64,000 nt of DNA. Origin: Dyella acidiphila. GTDB lineage: Bacteria; Pseudomonadota; Gammaproteobacteria; Xanthomonadales; Rhodanobacteraceae. The DNA lies in contig NZ_JACZZA010000003.1 of assembly GCF_014863405.1 (NCBI RefSeq), forward strand, positions 299,158 to 363,157, given 5' to 3'. Shown here one piece after another: positions 1-10,540 of the stretch (positions within the stretch are counted from its first letter, which is position 1; every line of letters begins with the position of its first letter). Both the position numbers and the translations under genes were made by a program. Below the pieces are notes generated by a model. That model was not told where the DNA came from and did not search any database. It saw nothing but the letters and a program-made list of their open reading frames with translations.

Positions 1-849
1 CTCGCGCGGGCCGCCCATGCGCATCGCCAGTGGCAGCAGCGATAGCGTGGCGTGATTTTTCGGGTAGTGCTCCAGCAGCGCGCGATAGCAGCGCACCCGC
101 GTGTAGTGATCCACATCGCCCGGCTTGGTGCGTCCTACCGAAGGCTGGATCAGCAGTTTTGCGCCGACTTGCTCGGCAGCACGCAAGGTCAGCTCACGAT
201 GCGCGCGATGCATCGGATTGCGCGTCTGGAATGCCACGATGCGCTGCCAGCCGTGCTGGCCGAACCACTCGCGCAGCTGGCGCGGGCTTTGCCGCAACGG
301 CGTGAAGTCGTAGTGCGGCGGCGGCTGGATGCCTTGCAGGCTGCCACCCAGATACACCGGAAGCGTGCGATCGAGCAGCTCGGCCACGCCAGGATGGGTG
401 CGATCGGTCGTGCCGAATACCGCCCGCGCTTCGGCGATGCGATCGGGAAAATACACATCCTCGACCGTGAGCACCGCCAGCGGCGTACCCTGCACATCGT
501 TGAGGCTGATGCGCGCGTCGACGGAGAGGCTGGCCGCAAAGGCTTCGTCGACATCCAGCGTGATCGGTATCGGCCAGAGCGTGCCATCCGCCAGGCGCAG
601 TTCCTGCACTACGCGATCGTAATCGGCGCGGCCGAGGAAACCTTGCAGTGGCGAGAAGCCGCCATTGAGCAGCAGCTCCAGATCGCACAACTGGCGCTGA
701 TTGAGCGTCCATTGCGGCAGCGCCGCGCTGTCCCGTTTCAGCGCTTCGGCCTGTTCGGGTGGCAGATAAAGCTCGCGCAGTGTGCCGCCATGCGGCGCTA
801 CCAGCGCATCGAGTTCGGCCGAGGCAAGCTCGGCGGCAACAGCATTCAT
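1..849 (-). CDS. sat: Sulfate adenylyltransferase (ATP sulfurylase), 3' end outside window
   Basis: Makes adenosine 5'-phosphosulfate from ATP and sulfate, the first step of cytoplasmic sulfate assimilation. The first 283 residues are present, from ATG at 847-849; the frame is open to the window edge. Residues 207-212 read FQTRNP and are followed by MHRAH, the nucleotide-binding signature of the homo-oligomeric Sat/MET3 family, which is unrelated to the CysD/CysN pair. A PUA-like N-terminal region precedes it. It is the last visible gene of a minus-strand run cysJ-cysI-cysH-sat, starting 51 bases after cysH. In related bacteria such proteins can be fused to an APS kinase domain; the truncated part would decide this. 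Confidence 0.9.
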   Translation of the reverse strand, partial: MNAVAAELASAELDALVAPHGGTLRELYLPPEQAEALKRDSAALPQWTLNQRQLCDLELLLNGGFSPLQGFLGRADYDRVVQELRLADGTLWPIPITLDVDEAFAASLSVDARISLNDVQGTPLAVLTVEDVYFPDRIAEARAVFGTTDRTHPGVAELLDRTLPVYLGGSLQGIQPPPHYDFTPLRQSPRQLREWFGQHGWQRIVAFQTRNPMHRAHRELTLRAAEQVGAKLLIQPSVGRTKPGDVDHYTRVRCYRALLEHYPKNHATLSLLPLAMRMGGPRE

Positions 850-900
850 TGGGTTTTCCTTCTCGGGGCTTTTATTGGTTTGTTCGGTTGCTGCAATAAG

Positions 901-1623
901 TCACACGTCCAGGTGCAGGCCGCATTCGCGCTTGATGCCGAAAAAGCGGGTGTCCTCTTCGCGCATGCCGGGTTCCCAGCGGCGCGTGGTATGCGTATCG
1001 CCGATCGATACGTAGCCCTGGTCCCACAAGGGGTGATAGGGCAGGTCGTGGCGGCGCAGATACAGGCCGATATCGCGGTCGGTCCAGTCGACGATCGGAT
1101 GCACTTTCCAGCGGCCGTGGCGATGGTCGACGGCTGGCGCGTTGGCGCGGCTTTGCGCCTGCTGTCGCCGCAAACCGGCGAACCAGGTGCCGGCGCCCAG
1201 TTCCTGCAGCGCGTGCTGCATCGGCTCGACCTTGGCCAGGCGGTTGTAGTGATCGAGCCCTTTGCGGCCCTGCGCCCACAGCTCGCCATGCCGCGCTTCC
1301 AGCCACGCAGGCGAGAGTGCCGGGCGCACGATATGCAGCTTCAGTGACAGGCGCTCGGCCAGCTCGTCGATAAAACGATAGGTCTCGGCAAACAGATAGC
1401 CGGTATCCACCACGATTACCGGGATCTCCGGCAGGCGCTGGCTGAGCATGTGCAGCGACACCGCCGACTGCGCGCCAAAGCTGGACGACAGCACGTGCGC
1501 ACCGGGTAGCTGGCGCAGGGCCCAGTCCACGCGCTCCTCGGCGCGCAGGCCAAGCAGCCATGCATCGAGCTTGCCCAGCGCCTGTGCATCGCGCGCAGCG
1601 ATGGCGGGAGTGGGCAGGCTCAT
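901..1623 (-). CDS. cysH: Phosphoadenosine phosphosulfate reductase
   Basis: Reduces PAPS to sulfite using thioredoxin. The 240-residue protein has the PP-loop-type [10 protein letters not shown] segment near residues 46-55 and the C-terminal KRECGLH motif carrying the catalytic cysteine. The two CC pairs that bind a 4Fe-4S cluster in APS reductases are absent (GLDHYNRL replaces them), so PAPS rather than APS is the expected substrate. That requires an APS kinase, which is not seen in the visible region. Its ATG overlaps the cysI stop by 4 bases (ATGA), indicating translational coupling. Confidence 0.93.
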   Translation of the reverse strand: MSLPTPAIAARDAQALGKLDAWLLGLRAEERVDWALRQLPGAHVLSSSFGAQSAVSLHMLSQRLPEIPVIVVDTGYLFAETYRFIDELAERLSLKLHIVRPALSPAWLEARHGELWAQGRKGLDHYNRLAKVEPMQHALQELGAGTWFAGLRRQQAQSRANAPAVDHRHGRWKVHPIVDWTDRDIGLYLRRHDLPYHPLWDQGYVSIGDTHTTRRWEPGMREEDTRFFGIKRECGLHLDV

Positions 1624-3317
1624 GCCAATACCTCGACATCGACGGCATGGCGCGCGCTCGGCAGCAGGCCGCTGCGCAGCAGGAAATCGCCGAAGCGTTC
1701 TTGTGCCTGGCGCTCGCCGGCATAGCGGGCGAACAGCGCATCGAGTTCGTGCAGGATCTGCGCTTCGTCGATGTTTTCGCGCACGGTGCGATTAAGGCGC
1801 TGGCCGGCGAAATCCGCGCCCAGACGCAAGTCGTAGCGTCCGATCGCGCGGCCGATCAGTGCGATTTCGCCGAGGTAGGGACGCGAGCAACCGTTCGGGC
1901 AGCCGGACAGGCGCAACAGGATCGGCTCGTCGCGCAAGCCGTGCCGGTCGAGCAATGCCTCCAGCTTCGGCAGCAGTTGCGGCAGATAGCGTTCGCTTTC
2001 GGCCATTGCCAGCCCGCAGGTGGGCAGTGCCACGCAGGCCACCGCATGGCGCCGGATGCCGCTGAGGCGGCGATAGCCGTCGAGCTTGTATTCGGTCACC
2101 AGCGCATCGATGCGTGCGCGCTGTGCAGGCGGCACGTTGGCAATGATCAGATTCTGGTTGCAGGTCAGGCGAAAATCGCCCTGGTGTTCCTGCGCAATCG
2201 CGCGCATGCCGCTCAAGTGCGGCTGGCCGGGCAGGTCGGCGAGGCGGCCCGATTCGATCTGCAAAGTGAGATGCCAGTTGCCGTCATCGCCCTCGGTCCA
2301 GCCGTAGCGATCGCCGTTGTGATCGAAGCGATAGGCGCGCGCGGGCTGCAAGGCAAAGCCGAGCCGCTGTTCCAGTTCGGCCTTGAACACCGGCGGCCCG
2401 ATGCGATCGAGGGTGTATTTCAGACGCGCATGCTTGCGCTCCTTGCGGTCGCCGAGATCGCGCTGCAGCTCGATCACGCCCACCGCCGTGCGCAGCAACT
2501 GCTCGGGCAGCACGAAGCCGAGCACGCTGCCCAGGCGCGGGTAAGTGCTGGCGTCGCCTTGCGTCGCGCCCATGCCGCCGCCGACGGATACATTGAAGCC
2601 CAGCAATTGGCCGTGTTCGATGATGGCGATAAAGCCCAGGTCTTGCGCGAACACATCGATATCGTTGGTCGGCGGCACAGCCACGCCGATCTTGAATTTG
2701 CGCGGGAGGTAAGTGGGGCCGTAGAGCGGTTCGCTTTCCTCTTCGCCGCCGGCCACGCGCTGTTCGCCCAGCCAGATCTCGTGATAGGCGCGCGTCTTGG
2801 GCTTGAGGTGCTCGGATAGCTGCTCGGCCCAGTGATACGCCAGCCGGTGCGCCGGCGTGGCCACCGGATTGGCGCTGGCCACTACGTTGCGATTGACATC
2901 GCCGCAGGCGGCGATCGTGCTGACCAGGGCCTGGTTCATGGCGGCGATCGAGCGCTTGAGATTGCGCTTGAGTACGCCATGCAGCTGAAAGGTCTGGCGC
3001 GTGGTGATGCGCAGTGTGTTGTTGGCCCAGGTGCGCGCGATATGGTCGAAGCTCAGCCATTGCGCCGGGCTGAGCACGCCGCCGGCCAGGCGCGCACGCA
3101 CCATGAATTGATACGCCGGCTCCAACTTTTGCTTGCGACGCTCCTCGCGCAGGTCGCGATCGTCCTGCTGATAGCTGCCATGGAATTTCAGCAGCTTGTT
3201 GTCGTCTTCGCTGATGGCGCCGGTGACCGGATCGGCCAGACCCTCCACCAGACTGCCACGCAGAAAACGGCTATTCGCCTTGATGCGTTCCAGTTCGGAA
3301 ACGGTGTGCTCGCTCAT
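1620..3317 (-). CDS. cysI: Sulfite reductase hemoprotein, beta subunit
   Basis: Carries the siroheme and 4Fe-4S centre that reduces sulfite to sulfide by six electrons from the CysJ flavoprotein. The start chosen is the ATG at 3315-3317, giving 565 residues beginning [13 protein letters not shown], close to the usual length of about 570; the longer in-frame extension runs into cysJ and is rejected. The cluster-binding pattern C-x5-C (CVALPTC) followed by C-x3-C (GCPNGC) is intact in the C-terminal half. It lies 8 bases after cysJ and overlaps cysH. Confidence 0.95.
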   Translation of the reverse strand: MSEHTVSELERIKANSRFLRGSLVEGLADPVTGAISEDDNKLLKFHGSYQQDDRDLREERRKQKLEPAYQFMVRARLAGGVLSPAQWLSFDHIARTWANNTLRITTRQTFQLHGVLKRNLKRSIAAMNQALVSTIAACGDVNRNVVASANPVATPAHRLAYHWAEQLSEHLKPKTRAYHEIWLGEQRVAGGEEESEPLYGPTYLPRKFKIGVAVPPTNDIDVFAQDLGFIAIIEHGQLLGFNVSVGGGMGATQGDASTYPRLGSVLGFVLPEQLLRTAVGVIELQRDLGDRKERKHARLKYTLDRIGPPVFKAELEQRLGFALQPARAYRFDHNGDRYGWTEGDDGNWHLTLQIESGRLADLPGQPHLSGMRAIAQEHQGDFRLTCNQNLIIANVPPAQRARIDALVTEYKLDGYRRLSGIRRHAVACVALPTCGLAMAESERYLPQLLPKLEALLDRHGLRDEPILLRLSGCPNGCSRPYLGEIALIGRAIGRYDLRLGADFAGQRLNRTVRENIDEAQILHELDALFARYAGERQAQERFGDFLLRSGLLPSARHAVDVEVLA

Positions 3318-3325
3318 CGCCGACC

Positions 3326-5128
3326 TCAATACACGTCGCGGGCGTAACGGCCCTGCTGGATCAACTGGTTCAACCAGGCCTCGGCGTCTTCCGCAGTGCG
3401 GCCGCTGTGCTCGGTGACGATCTCGATCAGCGCCTTGTGCACATCCTTGGCCATGCGGCTGGCGTCGCCGCAGACATAAAGATGTGCGCCTCCATCGAGC
3501 CATTCGTACAAACGCCGTCCCTGTTCGCGCAGGCGATGCTGCACGTAGATCTTGTCTTGCTGATCGCGCGAGAACGCCAGGTCGAGACGATGCAGCTGTC
3601 CGCTCTTCAATGCCTGCTGCCACTCGGTCTGGTAAAGGAAGTCGGCGTGGAAATGCGGGTTACCGAACAGCAGCCAGTTGCGCCCGGCGGCACCGCGCTC
3701 GGTGCGCTCCTGCACGAAGGCGCGGAACGGCGCCACGCCGGTGCCGGGGCCGATCATGATGATGTCGCGCTCGTTGTCGGCGGGCAGGTGGAAGCGTTCG
3801 TTCGCTTCGATAAACACCGGCACGCTTTCGCCTTCGGCGCGCTGTGCGAGATAGCGGCTGGCGGCGCCCCAGCGTGCTTCGCCATTGAGCAGGTAGTCCA
3901 CATGGCTGACAGTGAGATGCACTTCCTCACCCACCACTGACTGGCTGGAGGCGATCGAGTACAGGCGCGGTGCCAGCGGGCGCAACGCGGCGACCAGTTC
4001 ATCGGCCTGCCATGCGGCCGGATGGCGGCGCAGCAGGTCGAGCAGCTGCCAGTGCGAAAACGTTGCTGCCAGCGCATCGCGTGCGGTCGGCGCCAGCTGT
4101 TCACGCAGTGACTGGTCGCCGCTGCGCTCGGCATGTGCCGCGAAGAAGGGGCGAGTGAGCTGGGTCAGCTCGCGCCGTTCGGCCAGCCAGATGCGCAATG
4201 GCAGTTCTTCGCCGCCAGCCTGCACCAGGGCATCGCCATCAAGCTGCAGAGTGCCGAGCACGGCTTCGATCAGTGCGGGGGCCTGGGTCGGCCAGATGCC
4301 CAGGGCATCGCCGGGTGCATAGCGCAGGCCGGAGCCTTCCAGCGACAGTTCCAGATGGCGCACATCGCGATCACTGTCACGGCTGGTAATGCGCTGGTTG
4401 AGCAGCAGCGGCGCGGCGAAGGGCTGGTCGCGATGCCAGGCCGGCGTGCTGCGCGCCGTGCGCAAGGTGGTGACCTTGGCCAGCGGCGCAGACGTCTTCA
4501 GCTGCTCGCGCGCCTGCTGCAGTGCCTGCTCCAGCCAGGGCTGGGTGACGGTTTCCAGATCCACATCGGCTTCCCCGGCAGCAAACAGCCGCTGGCCGCC
4601 GAGTACCTGCAGACGTTCGTCCAACTGGCGTCCGATCGCGCAGAATTGCGGATAGCTCGAATCGCCCAGGCCAAGCACCGCGTAGTGCAGGCCTTCGAGC
4701 TTCGGGGCGCGTGCACTGCCGAGAAATTCGAGCAGGGCGCGCGCATCGTCCGGCGGCTCGGCATCGCCCTGCGTGCTGATGACCACGTACAGCAGGCGCT
4801 CCTGCTTCAGCTCGCGCGTCGGATAGGCATCGGCGCGGACCACACGTACCGCGAGCCCGGCTGCAGTAGCGCGGCGCCCCAATTCTTCCGCCAGGCGCTT
4901 GGCATTGCCGGTCTGGCTTCCGTACAGCACCGTCAGGCGCGCCAGCGCTTCGGCTGCAGGCGCCACGGCTTCGCCAGGCGTTTGCCGGCCGCTGCCCAGC
5001 CGTTGCACGGCTACGCCGGCGAAATAACCGGAGAGCCAGTGCAGGGCAGGAATATCGAGTCCTTCGACCAGGCGGCTGGCGAGTGCTTGCTTGTCTTCCG
5101 GCAACGGCGATAGGGTGGCGACGGTCAT
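3326..5128 (-). CDS. cysJ: NADPH-sulfite reductase flavoprotein, alpha subunit
   Basis: Passes electrons from NADPH through FAD and FMN to CysI. The 600 residues contain a flavodoxin domain with the FMN loop YGSQTGNA at residues 69-76, an FAD-binding domain with RLYSIASS, and an NADPH-binding part beginning [12 protein letters not shown]; the protein ends in the family's typical DVY. It is first in the minus-strand operon cysJ-cysI-cysH-sat. Between its ATG and the divergent porin lies an 18-base palindrome about 14-31 bases upstream of the start codon. Confidence 0.95.
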   Translation of the reverse strand: MTVATLSPLPEDKQALASRLVEGLDIPALHWLSGYFAGVAVQRLGSGRQTPGEAVAPAAEALARLTVLYGSQTGNAKRLAEELGRRATAAGLAVRVVRADAYPTRELKQERLLYVVISTQGDAEPPDDARALLEFLGSARAPKLEGLHYAVLGLGDSSYPQFCAIGRQLDERLQVLGGQRLFAAGEADVDLETVTQPWLEQALQQAREQLKTSAPLAKVTTLRTARSTPAWHRDQPFAAPLLLNQRITSRDSDRDVRHLELSLEGSGLRYAPGDALGIWPTQAPALIEAVLGTLQLDGDALVQAGGEELPLRIWLAERRELTQLTRPFFAAHAERSGDQSLREQLAPTARDALAATFSHWQLLDLLRRHPAAWQADELVAALRPLAPRLYSIASSQSVVGEEVHLTVSHVDYLLNGEARWGAASRYLAQRAEGESVPVFIEANERFHLPADNERDIIMIGPGTGVAPFRAFVQERTERGAAGRNWLLFGNPHFHADFLYQTEWQQALKSGQLHRLDLAFSRDQQDKIYVQHRLREQGRRLYEWLDGGAHLYVCGDASRMAKDVHKALIEIVTEHSGRTAEDAEAWLNQLIQQGRYARDVY

Positions 5129-5141
5129 CGTTCTTCATCCC

Positions 5142-5159
5142 TGGACGTATAGACGTCCA
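5142..5159. promoter_or_regulatory. Palindromic operator candidate upstream of cysJ
   Basis: TGGACGT-ATAG-ACGTCCA is a perfect inverted repeat with 7-base arms, centred about 22 bases before the cysJ ATG. Read as tandem octamers (GGACGTAT AGACGTCC) it resembles the AGACGTCT met box of MetJ, but no regulator gene is in the window, so the binding protein is unknown. The position close to the start suggests repression. Confidence 0.5.
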
Positions 5160-5241
5160 TCTGATTTCAAGGATGTTAGAACTTCGTTTTTTCGCGAAGA
5201 AATGAGGGGGCGGCATATCCGCATGCCATTCCCTCCTTTCC

Positions 5242-5346
5242 GCCCGGCAAAGCCGGGCCGGCAGCATGGAATCGTCAGCACGCCCGGCCGGGCGGCTGCA
5301 TCCTGGGGAATTCATCTATCGAGAGGCGCCGCAGTGACGCAGCGCC
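5242..5346 (+). other. Intergenic hairpins before the porin gene
   Basis: Within the 228-base divergent gap between cysJ and the porin, two compact stems occur: GCCCGGC-AAA-GCCGGGC at 5242-5258, and GGCGCCGC-AGTGAC-GCAGCGCC (one mismatch) at 5325-5346. The second ends immediately before the GGAGG ribosome binding site at 5347-5351, so it may affect porin translation. No T-run follows either stem. Confidence 0.4.
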
Positions 5347-5356
5347 GGAGGAATCC

Positions 5357-6553
5357 ATGCCGCGAAGACCGAGCTATACACCTCTTTTGATCGCCGCCCT
5401 GGCCTTGTCGGCAAGCGTGCCGGCGGCTGCCGACACCAGCGACTACGACTGGCTCAACCACTGGCCCACACATGTGCAGTTCAACGACGGCACCGATCTT
5501 GGCCTGGTGATGCGCTATCAGTACGACGTGAACGACTTTTCACATGACGACGGCAAGTTTGTCGATGCGCACACCAATCGGCGTAAATATCTGGGCTTTT
5601 ACGTCAAAAAGCCCGGCGTCTATGACGCGACGGTCTACTACGATTTCCAGTCCAGGCAATGGCAGGACGCATTTTTCCGGCTGCAGTCGCAGGCTGTGCT
5701 CGGCCAGGATTTCGGCGCCATCCGCGTCGGCCAGAGCAAGACGCCGGTGAGCTTCGAGGGCGTGACTACCTCCACCCAAACCACCTTTATCGAGCTGGCA
5801 TTGCCCTCGCAGGCGGTCTACGAGAATCGCCGCATCGGCGTCGACTGGGCGATCCAGCGCACGCATTGGCTGGCCAGCCTGGGCTATTACGGCGAAAACC
5901 TGCAGGGCAAGAGTCACGGCCATACGGTGGCCGCGCGCGCGGCCTGGGTGCCGATTCATGCGCCGGGTCATGTGTTGCACCTGGGGCTGGCCGTCTCGCA
6001 GGAGCGTCCCTACGGCCTGGTGAATGCGCTGGGTGTGCAGCAGCCGGCTACTGCCAGCTTCAAGACGCCACCCGAAGCGGGACTCACCACCGTCACCCTG
6101 ATCAGCAGCGGCACGCTCAGCGGCGTCGACCATATCAATCGCCAGGGTTTTGAAGGGCTCTGGATCGATGGTCCCTGGTCGATCCAGAGTGAATATCTGC
6201 AGGCGCAGACCACCTTCGCCAATGGCAAGCCGAGCTACGACTTCAATGGCTACTACGCCTTCGGCAGCTGGGTCGTGACGGGCGAATCGCGCCAGTACCA
6301 CGATGGCAACGTCAGCAATGTGATTCCCGCGCATCCCTGGGGCGCACTGGAATTTGCCTTGCGCTACAGCGAACTCGATCTCAACGATGGCCTGGTGCCG
6401 GGCGGCAGGGAGCATGACTGGACGGCCGGCGCCAACTGGTACGTCGGCACGCATCTGCGGCTGCAGGCCAACTACATCCGTGCCTACAGCGATCGGCGCG
6501 GGCTGCTGCTCAATCCGCGCGTATTCGAGCTGCGTGCGGAGATTTTCATCTGA
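5357..6553 (+). CDS. OprO/OprP-family anion porin
   Basis: A 398-residue outer-membrane beta-barrel with an N-terminal signal peptide (cleavage likely after PAAA near residue 25). It has alternating aromatic strands and ends in the strand-like FELRAEIFI. It resembles phosphate-selective porins O and P (RKYLGFYVKKPGVYDATVYYDFQ segment). GGAGG precedes the ATG. Being placed between two sulfate operons and just upstream of sbp-cysTWA, it probably admits sulfate or related anions across the outer membrane. The substrate is inferred from context only; OprP family members are known for phosphate and polyphosphate. Confidence 0.78.
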   Translation: MPRRPSYTPLLIAALALSASVPAAADTSDYDWLNHWPTHVQFNDGTDLGLVMRYQYDVNDFSHDDGKFVDAHTNRRKYLGFYVKKPGVYDATVYYDFQSRQWQDAFFRLQSQAVLGQDFGAIRVGQSKTPVSFEGVTTSTQTTFIELALPSQAVYENRRIGVDWAIQRTHWLASLGYYGENLQGKSHGHTVAARAAWVPIHAPGHVLHLGLAVSQERPYGLVNALGVQQPATASFKTPPEAGLTTVTLISSGTLSGVDHINRQGFEGLWIDGPWSIQSEYLQAQTTFANGKPSYDFNGYYAFGSWVVTGESRQYHDGNVSNVIPAHPWGALEFALRYSELDLNDGLVPGGREHDWTAGANWYVGTHLRLQANYIRAYSDRRGLLLNPRVFELRAEIFI

Positions 6554-6622
6554 TCGGGGTCAGGCGCTGACCTCTGCGGAAAGAGCAGGGGCGTAAGGCA
6601 TATGGATAGGACGATCCACCCT

Positions 6623-6652
6623 TTCAGCCGTCTGGACATCCAAATCTATAGT
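6623..6652 (+). promoter_or_regulatory. Candidate promoter and TGGAC site upstream of sbp
   Basis: A TATAGT -10-like hexamer at 6647-6652 has only a weak -35 (TTCAGC at 6623-6628, spacing 18). The spacer holds TGGACATCCA, a short palindrome sharing TGGAC...TCCA with the site upstream of cysJ. This could be the shared control point of the two sulfate operons. Confidence 0.4.
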
Positions 6653-6695
6653 CGATGATGGGCGTCTTTCGACCCGCCCGAAGGAGCTGTTTCGC

Positions 6696-7697
6696 ATGAA
6701 ACGAAGTCTGCTGATCCTGGCCGCGCTGCTCAGCTTTGCCGTGGGCTGCGCCAATGCGGTCGAGACGCGCCTGCTGAATGCGTCCTACGATCCCACTCGC
6801 GAGTATTTCCAGGAAGTGGATGCGGCGTTCAAGGCGCAATGGGCGAAGCAGGCGGGTGAAAACGTCACCGTCACCACATCCAATGGCGGCTCGGGCAAGC
6901 AGGCGCGGGCGGTGCTGGATGGCTTGCAGGCCGACGTGGTGACGTTGGCGCTGGCCTACGACATCGATGTGCTGGCCGACAAAGGCCTGCTGGCCAAGGG
7001 CTGGCAGAGCAAGCTGCCGGACAACAGCTCGCCCTACACCTCGACCATCGTATTGCTGGTGCGCAAGGGCAACCCCAAGCACATCCGCGATTGGCCGGAC
7101 CTGATCCGCCCGGATGTACAGGTGATTACGCCCAATCCGAAAACCTCCGGCGGCGCACGCTGGAATTTTCTCGCTGCCTACGGCTGGGCAGCGCGCCAGC
7201 CAGGCGGCAGCGATGCCAAGGCGCGCGCCTATGTCACCGCGCTGTACAAGAACGTACCGGTACTGGACACCGGTGCGCGTGGCGCCACCAATACCTTTGT
7301 GCAGCGGGGCATCGGCGACGTGCTGATCGCCTGGGAAAGCGAAGCCCTGCTCACGCAGCAGGAGTTCGGCAAGGGCAGCTATGACATCGTGGTGCCTTCG
7401 TCGACCATCCTGGCCGAGCCGCCGGTGGCGGTGGTCGATAGCGTGGTCGCGGCGCACGGCACGCAGAAAGTCGCGCAGGCTTATCTGCAATTTCTCTACA
7501 GTCCGCAGGGCCAGGCGATTGCCGCCAAGCATTTCTTCCGCCCCCGCCTGGCCTCGGTGGCGGCCAGTTATGCGGCGCAATTTCCGGCAGTGAAAACCTT
7601 CACCCTGGCCGAGCAGTTCGGCGACTGGCGCAAGGCGCAGGCGGCTTATTTCGCCGATGGCGGCGTGTTCGACCAGATTACCGAAGGCCAGCATTGA
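6696..7697 (+). CDS. sbp: Periplasmic sulfate-binding protein
   Basis: Substrate-binding component of the sulfate/thiosulfate ABC importer. The 333 residues begin with a signal peptide ending GCANA (about residue 21), followed by the family hallmark LLNASYDPTREYF. The SNGGSGKQARAV, NPKTSGGARW and DVLIAWESEA segments that line the sulfate site are present. The ATG follows GAAGGAG. The next gene, cysT, starts 7 bases after its stop. The cysteine in the signal region (VGCANA) is probably not a lipobox, because ANA fits signal peptidase I. Confidence 0.93.
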   Translation: MKRSLLILAALLSFAVGCANAVETRLLNASYDPTREYFQEVDAAFKAQWAKQAGENVTVTTSNGGSGKQARAVLDGLQADVVTLALAYDIDVLADKGLLAKGWQSKLPDNSSPYTSTIVLLVRKGNPKHIRDWPDLIRPDVQVITPNPKTSGGARWNFLAAYGWAARQPGGSDAKARAYVTALYKNVPVLDTGARGATNTFVQRGIGDVLIAWESEALLTQQEFGKGSYDIVVPSSTILAEPPVAVVDSVVAAHGTQKVAQAYLQFLYSPQGQAIAAKHFFRPRLASVAASYAAQFPAVKTFTLAEQFGDWRKAQAAYFADGGVFDQITEGQH

Positions 7698-7704
7698 GCC
7701 GCCG

Positions 7705-8529
7705 ATGACGCGCCACGTGCTGCCAGGATTCCGCTTGAGCGTGGGCTACACCCTGGCCGCGCTGGGCAGTTGCGTGCTGCTGCCGCTGGCGGCACTGGTA
7801 TGGACGGCTTGCGAGCTGGGGCCGTCAGGATGGTGGGCGCAGGTGGGCACACGGCGGGTAATGGCGTCGCTGCGGCTGAGTTTCGGAGCCGCCTTGCTGG
7901 CGGCGGTGATCGACATGGTGCTGGGACTGCTGGTGGCCTGGGTGCTGGTGCGCTATCGCTTCGCCCTGCGGCGCCTGTGCGATGCCCTGGTCGATCTGCC
8001 CTTTGCGTTGCCCACAGCGGTAGCCGGCATTGCCTTGACCGCGCTGTATGCGCCAAACGGATGGCTGGGCAGCCGGCTGGTGCCGTTCGGCATCGAGGTG
8101 GCTTATACCCAATTAGGTGTGTTGCTGGCGATGGTCTTCGTGGGCCTGCCATTCGTGGTGCGTACCTTGCAGCCGGTGCTGGAAAGTCTTGAGCACGATC
8201 TGGAAGAGGCGGCCTATATCCTGGGTGCATCGCCGGCGCAGCGTTTCTTCCGGGTGCTGCTGCCGCTGCTGTGGCCGACCTTGCTGACCGGCTACGCGCT
8301 CGCGCTGGCGCGCGCGATCGGCGAATACGGCTCGGTGGTGTTCATTTCGGGCAATCGCCTGTTCCGCACCGAAATCACGCCTTACCTGATCGTGCAGAAG
8401 ATCGATTCGCAATACGACTATCGCGGCGCTGCTGCGCTCGGCGCCGTCATGCTGGCAGCGTCCTTGCTGCTGCTGGTGGCGATCTCCGCCTGGCAGCGCC
8501 GGGCCCGGCGCTGGGCGAGGTTGCGCTGA
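7705..8529 (+). CDS. cysT: Sulfate ABC transporter permease CysT (CysU)
   Basis: Inner-membrane channel subunit with about six transmembrane helices. The ATG at 7705 gives 274 residues (MTRHVLPGFRLSVGY); an in-frame earlier start would overlap sbp by 40 bases. The cytoplasmic coupling loop reads EEAAYILGASPAQRFFRVLLP (EAA motif) and is followed by the conserved EYGSVVFISGN. The stop and the cysW start overlap by one base (TGATG). Confidence 0.92.
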   Translation: MTRHVLPGFRLSVGYTLAALGSCVLLPLAALVWTACELGPSGWWAQVGTRRVMASLRLSFGAALLAAVIDMVLGLLVAWVLVRYRFALRRLCDALVDLPFALPTAVAGIALTALYAPNGWLGSRLVPFGIEVAYTQLGVLLAMVFVGLPFVVRTLQPVLESLEHDLEEAAYILGASPAQRFFRVLLPLLWPTLLTGYALALARAIGEYGSVVFISGNRLFRTEITPYLIVQKIDSQYDYRGAAALGAVMLAASLLLLVAISAWQRRARRWARLR

Positions 8530-9389
8530 TGGCTGCCATTGCCGCGGTGGTATCGATCGGTGGTCGTCCGGCGTGGACGACGCGTATCGCACGCGCTGCG
8601 CTGGTGCTGGCAGCGGTCGCCGTACTGGCGTGGCTTCTGGTGCTGCCGCTGCTGGCGATTTTTGCCGAAACCTTGCGTCAGGGCGTAGCGTTCTATGTCG
8701 CGGCGATTCGCCAGCCGGATACGCTCGCCGCGGTGCGGCTGACGCTGACGGTGGCGGCGATCGCGGTGCCATTGAACCTGGTCTTCGGCCTGGCGGCGGC
8801 GTGGTGCATGACGCATTTCCAGTTCCGCGGCAAAGCCTTGCTTGGCGCCTTGATCGACCTGCCGTTTTCGGTCTCGCCAGTAGTGGCGGGCATGATGCTG
8901 ATTCTGGTCTACGGCAAATACGGCTGGCTCGGCGCATGGCTGGAAGCACATGGCTGGCAGGTGATCTTCGCGTTGCCGGGGCTGGTGCTGGCGACGGTAT
9001 TTGTCACCTTGCCGTTTGTGGCGCGCGAACTGATCCCGCTGATGCAGGCGCAAGGCTCGGAGCAGGAAGAGGCCGCGCTGACGCTCGGCGCGCACGGCTG
9101 GCAGATCTTCTTCCGCGTCACCCTGCCGCGTGTGCGCTGGGCGCTGTTGTATGGCGTGTTGTTATGCAATGCGCGCGCGATGGGCGAATTCGGCGCGGTA
9201 TACGTGGTATCCGGCCATCTGCGCGGCATCACCAACACGCTGCCGCTGCAGGTGGATCAACTCTACGAAGAAAATTTTTCCGCCGCCTTTGCAGTGGCGT
9301 CACTGCTGGCGCTGTTGACGGTCGTCACGCTGGGCATCAAGCGCCTGCTGGAGTGGCGGCATGGCGGCGACATGCGCGCGGGGTATTGA
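8529..9389 (+). CDS. cysW: Sulfate ABC transporter permease CysW
   Basis: Second channel subunit, 286 residues from the ATG overlapping the cysT stop. The EAA loop is [21 protein letters not shown], and the family segment [15 protein letters not shown] follows. It pairs with CysT to form the membrane heterodimer served by CysA. Hydrophobic helices cover most of the protein apart from the loop. Confidence 0.92.
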   Translation: MAAIAAVVSIGGRPAWTTRIARAALVLAAVAVLAWLLVLPLLAIFAETLRQGVAFYVAAIRQPDTLAAVRLTLTVAAIAVPLNLVFGLAAAWCMTHFQFRGKALLGALIDLPFSVSPVVAGMMLILVYGKYGWLGAWLEAHGWQVIFALPGLVLATVFVTLPFVARELIPLMQAQGSEQEEAALTLGAHGWQIFFRVTLPRVRWALLYGVLLCNARAMGEFGAVYVVSGHLRGITNTLPLQVDQLYEENFSAAFAVASLLALLTVVTLGIKRLLEWRHGGDMRAGY

Positions 9390-9397
9390 GGAACGGC

Positions 9398-10540
9398 ATG
9401 GCTATCGAGATTTCCCATCTGCGCCGCCAGTACGGCCAGTTCGCGGCTCTGGACGATGTCAGCGTCAGCATCGCCGACGGCGAATTCGTCGCGCTGCTCG
9501 GTCCTTCCGGTTCCGGCAAGACCAGCCTGCTGCGCGTGCTGGCCGGCCTGGATCAGCCGGACGCCGGCAGTGTGCAGCGCGACGGCCAGGACCTGCTGGC
9601 GCTGGATGCACGCCGTCGCGGCGTCGGCCTGGTGTTTCAGCACTACGCGCTGTTTCCGCATATGACGGTGGCGCAGAACGTCGCCTTCGGCCTGCGTGTG
9701 CAGCCATGGCGGCTGCGGCCGAAGGCGGCGGCGATCAAGGCGCGGGTGGAAGAATTGCTGCGCCGGGTGGAGCTGGAATCGCTGGCAGCACGCTATCCGG
9801 CGCAGTTGTCCGGCGGCCAGCGGCAGCGTGTGGCCTTGGCCCGTGCGTTGGCGATCGAACCGCGGTTGTTGCTGCTGGACGAGCCGTTCGGCGCGCTGGA
9901 TGCGCAGGTACGCGTGAATCTGCGCCGCTGGTTGCGCGACTTCCATCGCTCGCTGGGCATCACCTCGCTATTCGTCACACACGATCAGGACGAGGCGCTG
10001 GAAATGGCCGACCGCGTAGTGCTGATGAACCGCGGACGCATCGAGCAGATCGGTACGCCGGAGCAGATCTACCAGCATCCGGCCACGCCCTTCGCCTCAC
10101 GTTTTATCGCTCGCGGCCAGGCGCTGCCAGGCGAACGGCAAGGTGCCGCGCTGCACGTGCTCGGCCAGGCCTGGCGGCTCGAAGGCTTCGGCGGCGATGT
10201 GCACAGCATTGTCGTACACGTGCGGCCCGAACATATCGTTCCGGCCGCACGGCAGGGTGAGGGTTTGCCGGCACGCGTGTTGAGTGTGCGCCAAGTCGCC
10301 GGCATGACCCGCGCGGCTTTGCAATTGCAAGGCGTGGACGAGCCGCTGGAAGCGGCCTGGAGTGCACGCGATGGCGCGCGCCACGGCGTGACCGCGGACG
10401 AAACGCTCAGCGTGCAGTTCCAGGCCCTGCACATGTTCGGTCTGGATCGCGACGGGCAGGTGCGTGCGCAGGCCGAAGTGACGCAGCAGCCGTCCGCCGG
10501 CCCGGTCACCATCGGGCCATGGCGGCGGCTGGAGGCCTGA
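9398..10540 (+). CDS. cysA: Sulfate/thiosulfate import ATP-binding protein
   Basis: ATPase of the sulfate importer, 380 residues from ATG 9398 (SD GAGGAA). Walker A GPSGSGKT is at residues 35-42, then a Q-loop ([13 protein letters not shown]), signature LSGGQRQR, Walker [13 protein letters not shown] and switch histidine in FVTHDQDEA. The C-terminal ~130 residues form the TOBE-like regulatory domain. It ends the sbp-cysT-cysW-cysA operon. Its stop is immediately followed by the stop of the convergent gene, with no bases between. Confidence 0.94.
   Translation: MAIEISHLRRQYGQFAALDDVSVSIADGEFVALLGPSGSGKTSLLRVLAGLDQPDAGSVQRDGQDLLALDARRRGVGLVFQHYALFPHMTVAQNVAFGLRVQPWRLRPKAAAIKARVEELLRRVELESLAARYPAQLSGGQRQRVALARALAIEPRLLLLDEPFGALDAQVRVNLRRWLRDFHRSLGITSLFVTHDQDEALEMADRVVLMNRGRIEQIGTPEQIYQHPATPFASRFIARGQALPGERQGAALHVLGQAWRLEGFGGDVHSIVVHVRPEHIVPAARQGEGLPARVLSVRQVAGMTRAALQLQGVDEPLEAAWSARDGARHGVTADETLSVQFQALHMFGLDRDGQVRAQAEVTQQPSAGPVTIGPWRRLEA

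Noticed and set aside
901..1623. CysH as an APS reductase (assimilatory CysH2 type)
   Set aside because: The paired cysteines that bind the 4Fe-4S cluster are missing, so PAPS reductase is the better call.
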